Shown here piece by piece: positions 1 to 8,000 of a stretch of DNA of 64,000 bases. The DNA comes from Paenibacillus_AR mesotrionivorans. GTDB lineage: Bacteria; Bacillota; Bacilli; Paenibacillales; NBRC-103111. How positions within the stretch are numbered: position 1 is the first letter of the stretch; the number at the start of each line of letters is the position of its first letter. The position numbers and the translations under genes were made by a program. A model generated the notes under the pieces. It was not told the origin of the DNA. It did no database searches and was given only the letters and a program-made list of their open reading frames with translations. The stretch is taken from contig NZ_JBJURJ010000007.1 in NCBI RefSeq assembly GCF_046098205.1, positions 186,001 through 250,000 on the forward strand, written 5' to 3'.

Positions 1-1
1 T

Positions 2-196
2 GTGGTGGTTACGGTGCAGCCCGGATATGAACTGGTTGGTGAAAGCTCGCCTACCCATGTCGGCGGAGGTGCCCATGGCTCTCTTCATGAGTTGGATTCG
101 CTGGTTCCATTGATCATCTCCGGAGCAGATTCTGAACCTAGCCCAAAGCGTATCGTTGATTTGAAGAATTGGATCTTGAAGAAAACCGTTGACTGA
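2..196 (+). CDS. C-terminal fragment of an alkaline-phosphatase-superfamily phosphodiesterase
   Basis: Only the last 64 residues are in the window; the true start lies to the left. The visible GGGAHGSLH segment followed by DSLVPLIISG is the type of metal-binding C-terminal motif seen in nucleotide pyrophosphatase/phosphodiesterase and other alkaline-phosphatase-fold enzymes, where a late His ligand sits in a Gly-rich GxHGS context. The tail ends with a basic helix. An intrinsic terminator follows at once. The family assignment rests on this short motif only, so the substrate cannot be given. Confidence 0.5.
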   Translation: MVVTVQPGYELVGESSPTHVGGGAHGSLHELDSLVPLIISGADSEPSPKRIVDLKNWILKKTVD

Positions 197-222
197 TATT
201 ACTCAGTTCGGCGGTTTTTTTG
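182..222 (+). terminator. Intrinsic terminator after the phosphodiesterase-like gene
   Basis: AACCG-TTG-ACTGA pairs with TCAGT-TCGG-CGGTT around a 6-nt loop and is followed by seven T. The stem overlaps the stop codon region of the partial gene. Confidence 0.7.
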
Positions 223-328
223 TTGGATTTTTATTGAAGATGAATAGAATTCCGAAACTTTCCAGTTAGAGATTGCGTCTACAAAATCATGGTGGTAATT
301 GTAACCGCACGCAGCCGGAGGGGAAATC

Positions 329-1546
329 ATGAAAATAGCTGGTAAGTGTATCATCGCGATGCTCGTATTGTTTGGCAGTCTGAATGTACTTGGCAATAAA
401 GCAGCAGCAAAAATCGATGCCATGGCTAATCATACATTGGTTGTTCTCACAGAGACGAAGCTCTTGGAGAATTACAACAATCCGGAGTCCGTGGTTGGCT
501 CGATTGCGGGCATGCAGACGCTGACTACTGCTTGTGGGGACAACGGCGATTGTATAGCGAAGGCAGGGGGCAAGGACTACGTCCTTGTAAAAACATGGCT
601 GGGGGACAAATGGATCGAGGACGATGACCGAATTACAGCAGGAACCTTTCAAGAAGTCGAACGGGATATGACCATAATAGAAAAAATGCCATTATATAAT
701 GATCCGAATGTTGGTATTTACCGGAAGGATGCTCTGCCTACGGAAACCCTTTTACCGCAGAAGGTCCATGTGACTGCAAAGTATTGGTATTTATACAGTG
801 GCGCCCGCACGGGAAGGGCATTTCTTGAAGCGCCGACCTGGTATCGCATTACGACTGAAGAAGGCCAGAAGTGGATTGTTGATCCCTTTATTCTGGAGGA
901 TATGCAGCAGTATGAGATTCCAAGCGACAGGATCATAAAGCTGACAGGGAACGAACGGCTTTATGATTACCCTCGTGAAGGTGCGGGAGAGGGAACGAAG
1001 GCGGATGCTGGTATGTTTCAAGTGGAGGCGATCTCCAGTTATAGGATCAAGACGGAGCATTACACATGGTTCAAGCTTCAACAAGAGGACGGAACCTTCA
1101 AATGGGTACAAAGGCCGCTCACCCAATTTAACCTGCCGAATGAACAGATTACACTGCGGACTGCTACGCGCTATTTTGACATTGATGGGGATTCCAGCCT
1201 TAGTTTGCAGAATTGGCTCCAGCCGGGAACCTATACCGCGGATAAAATCAACGAAGGTTGGGCGCGAATCCAAACTCCATCCGGCTGGAAAGTGGTCAAC
1301 CTGGATCGGGCTCCGCTTGAAAGACCTCAAGGCATTACGGGAACACAAGAAGTCGTCCAATTGACTCCTGAAACCAAGAGCTACTATTTTCCGCTAACAG
1401 GTGAAATGTGCCATGGGGCGGGTACGTTTAGTCATCAGGAGGCCCTGTCGTTTGAAAAATGGATTTCTCCGGAAGGAATCAATTGGTACCACATTTCAAC
1501 CTACAGCGGCATCGTATGGGTACCGGAGAAGCCGTTGCTGGAATAA
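329..1546 (+). CDS. Secreted protein with about five SH3-like repeats
   Basis: 405 residues starting at an ATG with GGAGGGG nine bases upstream. Residues 1-27 form a signal peptide (basic start, hydrophobic core, AAA before the likely cleavage point), so the protein is exported and has no obvious membrane or cell-wall anchor. The rest reads as five diverged modules of roughly 65-75 residues, each closing with a W-[IV] or W-x-V motif: DKWIED, QKWIVD, FKWVQR, GWKVVN and VWVPEK. That periodicity, with Tyr/Trp-rich strands, resembles bacterial SH3-like domains of cell-wall proteins. No catalytic motif was recognised. It stands alone between two terminators. The SH3-like reading is inference from repeat shape, not from a clear match. 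Confidence 0.6.
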   Translation: MKIAGKCIIAMLVLFGSLNVLGNKAAAKIDAMANHTLVVLTETKLLENYNNPESVVGSIAGMQTLTTACGDNGDCIAKAGGKDYVLVKTWLGDKWIEDDDRITAGTFQEVERDMTIIEKMPLYNDPNVGIYRKDALPTETLLPQKVHVTAKYWYLYSGARTGRAFLEAPTWYRITTEEGQKWIVDPFILEDMQQYEIPSDRIIKLTGNERLYDYPREGAGEGTKADAGMFQVEAISSYRIKTEHYTWFKLQQEDGTFKWVQRPLTQFNLPNEQITLRTATRYFDIDGDSSLSLQNWLQPGTYTADKINEGWARIQTPSGWKVVNLDRAPLERPQGITGTQEVVQLTPETKSYYFPLTGEMCHGAGTFSHQEALSFEKWISPEGINWYHISTYSGIVWVPEKPLLE

Positions 1547-1580
1547 ATACTGCCTCTCACCTCCATACGCACAGGAAAGT

Positions 1581-1619
1581 GCCTCTGATCAAATTCGGTC
1601 AGAGGCCTTTTGCTTTTTA
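1581..1619 (+). terminator. Intrinsic terminator after the repeat protein
   Basis: GCCTCTGA and TCAGAGGC form a perfect 8-bp stem over a 10-nt loop, followed by a T-rich run. Confidence 0.8.
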
Positions 1620-2067
1620 TGGTGCTTTCGTCCGCGGCACACCGAAGCGTGAGTATAGGTATTTTGCTGCTGGCAAAATCTCCACAATCCCCTTGCGCAT
1701 GTTTCATTACTGAAAGATGAATAGCGGGCATGTTGCTTCCTCTAATATCCATTTTACTGGAAGTAAAGATTTAGGCAATCTAAATGTTCCAGAGAACGGA
1801 GGAATCGGCTAAAAACAGTCACGGGAAGGCCTTTCCTGTCTCTTTTGTCGGACTTTATAAAATATTAACGGAATTCCTCGAAATACCTCACAAAATCGCA
1901 ATTAGGAGTTTAGGAAAAATATACCTATAATAGATGATAGGCTGGTCGTAATAGCATTATAATCCATTAAATACTTCTATTAGCTCTTCTTTGACGAAAT
2001 GGAGAACGCGAGATAAGCCTGATTTTTGTACGATTAGCACGTAGATAAAGAGAGGAGAGCAGAATGA
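1620..2067. other. Intergenic region upstream of the giant SLH protein
   Basis: About 450 bases with no convincing gene. It becomes AT-rich toward the right. TATAAT-like hexamers occur near 1926 and 1965 without a clear partner -35 box, so no promoter is called. A short hairpin-forming stretch lies near 1815-1850. A four-codon start-stop (ATG at 2064, then TAA) overlaps the SLH gene start and may be fortuitous. Confidence 0.4.
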
Positions 2068-5000
2068 ATGAGATCTAACAAGCTTAAGAGGGAACTGTCT
2101 TTATTGCTTGCGGTAACGATGGTTTTCACGACAATCTTCGGTCTAGGCGGCACTGCTTTGGCAGCAGCACCCCCCAAGCAAGAAGACCAGGGTGTGAAGG
2201 CGTCCGCATTTATAGACTTGGAGGATTCCTATGCAAAAGAGGAAATTCAAGTCTTGGAGTCAAAGGGGATTTTGTCAGGTTATGCGGATGGAAGCTTCGG
2301 TCCGGGAAAAGCCATGTCCCGGGCCGAGTTTGCCAAGGTTCTTGTGTTATCCGCCAATCTGACGGAAGACCCGCAAGCTGCCACCAAGTTTAGGGACGTA
2401 GGACCGGACGCTTGGTATAAAGGCTACGTGGGCGCTTTAGTCAAGGCAGGTATTACAGAGGGAACCTCAGAGGATCTCTTTACGCCGGACGGCCCTGTAA
2501 CACGGGAGCAGCTTGCGGTGTTTTTTGTTCGCGGAATGGGTCTTGAAGCGGCTGCTGCGAAGGTGACGCCGGTCAAGAAAATTGCCGACCTGGACGAGGT
2601 ATCTCCCTGGGCGAGAGCATCTGTGCAGTTAGCTTTTGAAATCGGCTTTGTTCAGGGAACTGCAGGAGCAGACGGAAATATGCAATATCTGCCTGGCCAA
2701 CATGCCCAGCGTCAAGCATTGGCGCGGTTGGCCTACGAGTTTCTGACCCATAAGGAAGCTTATCTTGCAGCGGCGGAAAAGCTCGCACGCAGCACACCTT
2801 CAGCAACACCAGTCTCAACTGCAAGCAGTTCCCCCAGTCCCTCCCCTTCAACCTCTGTTGGTGGAGGAGGAGGAGTTGGCGGAGGTGGCGGAGGCGGAAC
2901 AAGCCAAGCCACTGTTGCCAGTGTCCGGTCCACGGGGACGGATAAAGTAGAAGTTATCTTTGATAAATCGGGAATGAGCGTTAACGCAGCGGACTATTCC
3001 TTCAGCCCTGCGTTGGTTGTCAAATCGGCTGTACAACAAGCCGGTAACAACAATGCTATTGTGCTCACAACGGAGATTCAGGAGATAGGGACGGTGTATT
3101 CCCTCCTCTATAAAGGAACTGCCACTGGCAAGACCATCACCGGTACAGCAACGGTGCTTTCTGTACTAGAGGGTAAAACATACAATGGCAACTACCGGAT
3201 TGCCAGCGGGGTAGAGCAGGTTGGACCTGAATCGGGGAACGCGGTTATTAATGGCCTGCTGCAGTTGGACCCTGGAGCCGACAAGGAACTGCTTGTAAGG
3301 AATATTCAGGTGCCGGAAGCTGAGATTCTCTCCGGAGCTTCCAATTCCATCAAGCTGCAGAACGTCCAGGTTACCCGCCTGTTGACCGTAAAAGCAGCGG
3401 CTCAGCCTAATCCGGTTCGTATAATTGCTGCAGGCAATACTGAAGTGGTCCAAACCAATGTGGAATCCAAGGCTATTCTGGATGTGCAATCCGGATCGCT
3501 CGGCCGGACTATCCTACTGCAGGGTGCTGCCCAACAGAAGGTGGAGCTGCGCGGGAATTTTGAAGGGGACCTAATTATTAAAGCGCCAGGCGCCCAATTA
3601 ACGGTGGCCCAAGGCGCAATTGTAGCAGGCGTGGTCCAATTGACTGCTAACGGAGCCAACCTGGAAGTAGACCAGGATGCTGCAGTTGCCAAGGTGGAGA
3701 TAGCCTCGGATGCGGTTTTGGTGTCAAAAGGCCGTGTGGCGGAGGCAGAGGTGACCGCCAGGGCAATTGCAGAGCTATCCGGCAATATCACCAAAGCCAC
3801 TGTAAAGATTGCCGGGGCTTCCGTCAAGGTGATGAAGGATACACGAATCGGCTCCCTTGTGCTTCAAGCCAGCGCCACTGTGCAAGCCAACGGGGTCATT
3901 GAATCCCTGGACCTGGCTTCTGAAGATGTGACCCTTGTATTGGAGGGAACCAATAAGGAGGATGTTTATAATACCGTCATCAAGGTGGCAGAAGAGGCCA
4001 TTAATGCCCTTCCCGGTCCTGCTGCCCTTCAACTAAGCGACCGGCCCGCTATCGAGGCGGCTTGGTCCAAGGTACACGCAGTGAAGGCTTTGGGCAAATC
4101 TGTGGCTGCCGAAAGCCTGAAGCGGCTGAATGAGGCGGAGGCCGCTATCATGAAGCTTCTTGCCGGCCCTGCCCAGGAAGCCCTGAATGCCCTGCCATCG
4201 GATGCTGCTGTCATCGGCCTGGACCAAGCATCCCGGAGTGACGCGGAGACCAAGCTGAAGACGGCCAGGGAAGCCATCCAGGCTGCCAAAGCGGCTGGAG
4301 TGAAGGAAGAAGTGCTTGCCAATCGGGACCGGATTCTGAAAACGGAGCAGCGGTTGGCCCAGCTTCAGGAGCTGTCTGCTGCTATCGCCGGAGCCCAGGA
4401 GAGCATCAATCATCTGCCGGAAGCCGCAGACATCAGATCCGAGCAATTGCTGGACATTATCAGCCTGATCCAGGCGGCAGAGGCTAAGGCAGAGAACGCC
4501 CGTACCCTGGCTGCTGCCGCCGGGATACCGTCTTTTGACACCTATATCGACTGGAGTAAGCTCACAGCTGCCAACAAACGGGTGGAAGAGCTGCAAGGAG
4601 GTTTAAGCGAGGCGGATCAAGCGATTATCGCCATCAACACCTCCATTCTGCAGCTTCCATCTCTGAGCCAGTTGACCTTGAAGGCACAGTTCGCAGTGGA
4701 CATCCTGCGCGTGGAGATAGATGGAGCCAAGCTCCGCTTTCAAATAACAGATGATCAAATTTCAAATTTGCATGTGCTGGTTGCTGTAGAGGCCAAATTG
4801 GCAGAGCTTAGAATCATCATGAACGAGGCTGTCCAAGCGGCTATCGCGGCAATTGAACAGCTTCCGGAAAGCAGCCAAGCTACCTTGAAGGATAAGACCG
4901 CAGTTGAGGAGGCTCATGCCAAGGTTACCGCTGCCCGGGAAGCGGGAGCTGAGGATGACCAAATCAAGAACCTCACTAAGCTGGAATCGCTGCTGGCCAA

Positions 5001-8000
5001 GCTCCAGGAGCTGGAAGCCGGGCATGGGAAGCTGATTGAACAAGCGGCCAAAGCGATTCAGGCCCTGCCAGCGAAGGATGCACTGACCCTGGGCGATGAG
5101 CAGCTGGTTCAAGCAGCCCGGCAAGCCGTAACTGTCTTAACCCAACAAGACATCGTATTCGATGAGCAAGTGGTGAATGTGAAGCGGCTGGAGGAAGCGG
5201 AAGCGCAGTTGTTGCTGCTGAAGCAAGGCCAGGCCGAAGCCATTGCTGCCGCAATCAAGGCCATCGAGGCATTGCCTGCACTGGAGAATGTAACCCCCTC
5301 GGACAAAACGGCTATTACCGAAGCCCGGCGTCTGGCTGATATAGCCATTGCCAAGGGAGGCCAGGAGGAGATTACGAACCTGACGAAGCTGGTTTCCCTG
5401 GAGGATAAGCTTCAGGAGCTGGTAACCGGGCATGAGAAGCTGATTGATCAGGCAGCCAAGGCAATTCAGGCCCTCCCCGCAAAGGACGCACTGACTCTGG
5501 GCGATGAGCTGCTGGTTCAAGCAGCCCGGCAAGCCGTGACTATCTTAACCCAACAAGACATCGTATTCGATGAGCAAGTGGTGAATGTGCAACGGCTGGA
5601 GGAAGCGGAAGCCCAATTGGTACTGCTGAAGCAAGGCCAGGCCGAAGCCATTGCTGCCGCCATCAAGGCCATCGAAGCATTGCCGGAGGCCGCCCAGGTT
5701 CAAAATGCAGACGGCTCTGCTATTGCAGACGCGCGTCGCTTAGCAGATCTGGCGATTGCCAAGGGTGCACAAAAAGCGGATCTCACGAATTATTCCAGGC
5801 TCACCGCAGCTGAAGCCGCATTCAACAGCATGGCACAAGCGGTTATGCCCAAGCTTACTGCTGCGGTTTACGCTGGGGAGCTGGTCCTTGTTGGCACCGC
5901 AGAGCCTGGAGGAACACTCCAAGTAAAAGCGGGAGCTGCCCAATCCTCTTACTCCATTCCCTCAAGCGGTTCCTTCTATATCCATGACGCTCAGGTTATG
6001 TTGAAGGCTGGGGAAGACGTGGTGATCGTATCCCAACTCCACGGCAAACGCGACAGCGCTGAGCTGAAGGTGCCTGTTATCGCCGCCATCAGTCAAGCTG
6101 CTGCCCCCAAGCCTCAGACCTTCTACGAAGGCGACTGGCTGGTTCACGGCACAGCCGAGCCGGGTGCAGTGGTACGCCTGATTGGTCCGGATGGTACGGT
6201 TTATGGAGAAGCCACCGCAGATAAGACTGCGTTAGCCAATGGTATGGCACCGTTCTCTATCCTGCTGGCAGCGACCACCCCATTGCCTGCCGGAGAGTTG
6301 AAGGTATATGCCACTCTCCAAGGCAAAGCCGCTAGTCTCCCTGTTACCCTGCAGCGGCTTCCGTTGTCCGGTGAAGCAGCAACGGCACAGCCGGCGGTTA
6401 AGGAGCTCCTGCTGGAGCTTGCCGAGGCAATCAGCGGCACAACTGAGCCAAACGCCATTTTGAAAGCAGAGAATGGTAAGGGTGTTCCAATCGGAGTCGG
6501 CATTGCCGATCAGAGCGGGCTGTTTACAATCCAGCTGCTTCAGCCTCTGACCGGATTTGATCCTGTACGCATTACAGCCAAGGCCCCGGCCAAGTTGGCA
6601 AGCCTTCCTCTGCAGGTTGACGTGTTCGAACCAACGGAGACAGCAGCGACTCCTGAGCTGGTGAAGCAGCTTTTCCCGGGTGACTTCACGCTGCAACTGC
6701 AGGCGGAGGCCAGCGTAAAGCTTGAGGTGAGAAGAACTAATGGCCAGATTATTGCCACTGGAACCGCAAATGCAGCGGGAAAAGCGGAGATCGGCCTGTC
6801 CCGGGTTTTCCTGATTCCTGGGGAGGCATTGGCTATCTATGCGAAGACTCCTCTCAAGAAAACAAGCGAGCCATTAATGGCGAAGGTTCAAGAACCGGCG
6901 ATTAAGACAACTCAGCCTACGATGGATGATGAACTTTATCTCAATAGCAGCCGGATTGTAGGTAACGCCGAATTCGAGGCCGCCATCTACCTGGTTGACA
7001 GCAACGGCCAAGTCATCACTTCTGTCCGTGGCCAGGGTGAGGAAGGCAAGGAAAAGCAATTTACGCTGGAGCTGCATCCTCTTCCGGCTTCCCTTCAAGC
7101 GAACGACACCGTCCAGCTCATTGCTGTGGCTTCAGGCAAGCTGCCCAGCGAGCCGGTGTTGGTTCAAGTGCAGCCGGCTGTCGGACAGACAGAGCTTGGC
7201 GGGGTTGTGGGAACCGTGTTTGCCAATGGCGGCAAACTGACAGGCTGGACAGAACCCGGAGCTGAGGTTCTGCTTGCCCAGGACGGCTGGCATACAGCAA
7301 CAAGGGCAGGCAGCACAGGGTATTATGAATTGTCCTTCATAACAGCAGAATCTGTGTTGAAAGAAGGAACACAGGTTCAATTAACGGCTGCTGCACCTGG
7401 CAAAGAAACAAGCGATCCCAGAACCTTCACGGTTCAACCGATAAGCGGAACAGCTGCAGTACCGGTATTGTACCAGCAGTCCCGGGCATACCCGCAAGGC
7501 TTCGCTATTGAAGGAACGCTGGATGGAGAAGGCTTTGTGCTGGTAAGGGCATCCGACGGACGTCTGTTGGGTACGGCCCCTGTCTACAACGGCTACTTCC
7601 AATTGGAGCTATGGAGCCTGAGTCTTGAAGCAGGAAATGAGATTGAGGTCTCGGGAACAGCACCGGGTTTTGAGAATAGCTCCGCTGTTCGAATTCCGGT
7701 ACAGACCTTGAGCGGGGTCACCACACAACCTGTTCTTACACATGCCCAACCCACAACTAAGGGATATTTGTTCACAGGAACAGCAGAAAAAGGAGCTATC
7801 GTCGAACTGTGGACGGGTAAGGACCAATCCATCCTTATCAGCCGCACAAGAGCGTGGGACGGGACCTTCTTGTTTGAGGATCTGACAGCGGAACTCCCTA
7901 ATGCCCAGGATATCTGGTTAGTAGCTCGAATGCCCGGGAAAAAGAACAGCCCCTTAAGAAGCTATATCATCAGACCCTATGCGCAATCAGGCACTCCGCC

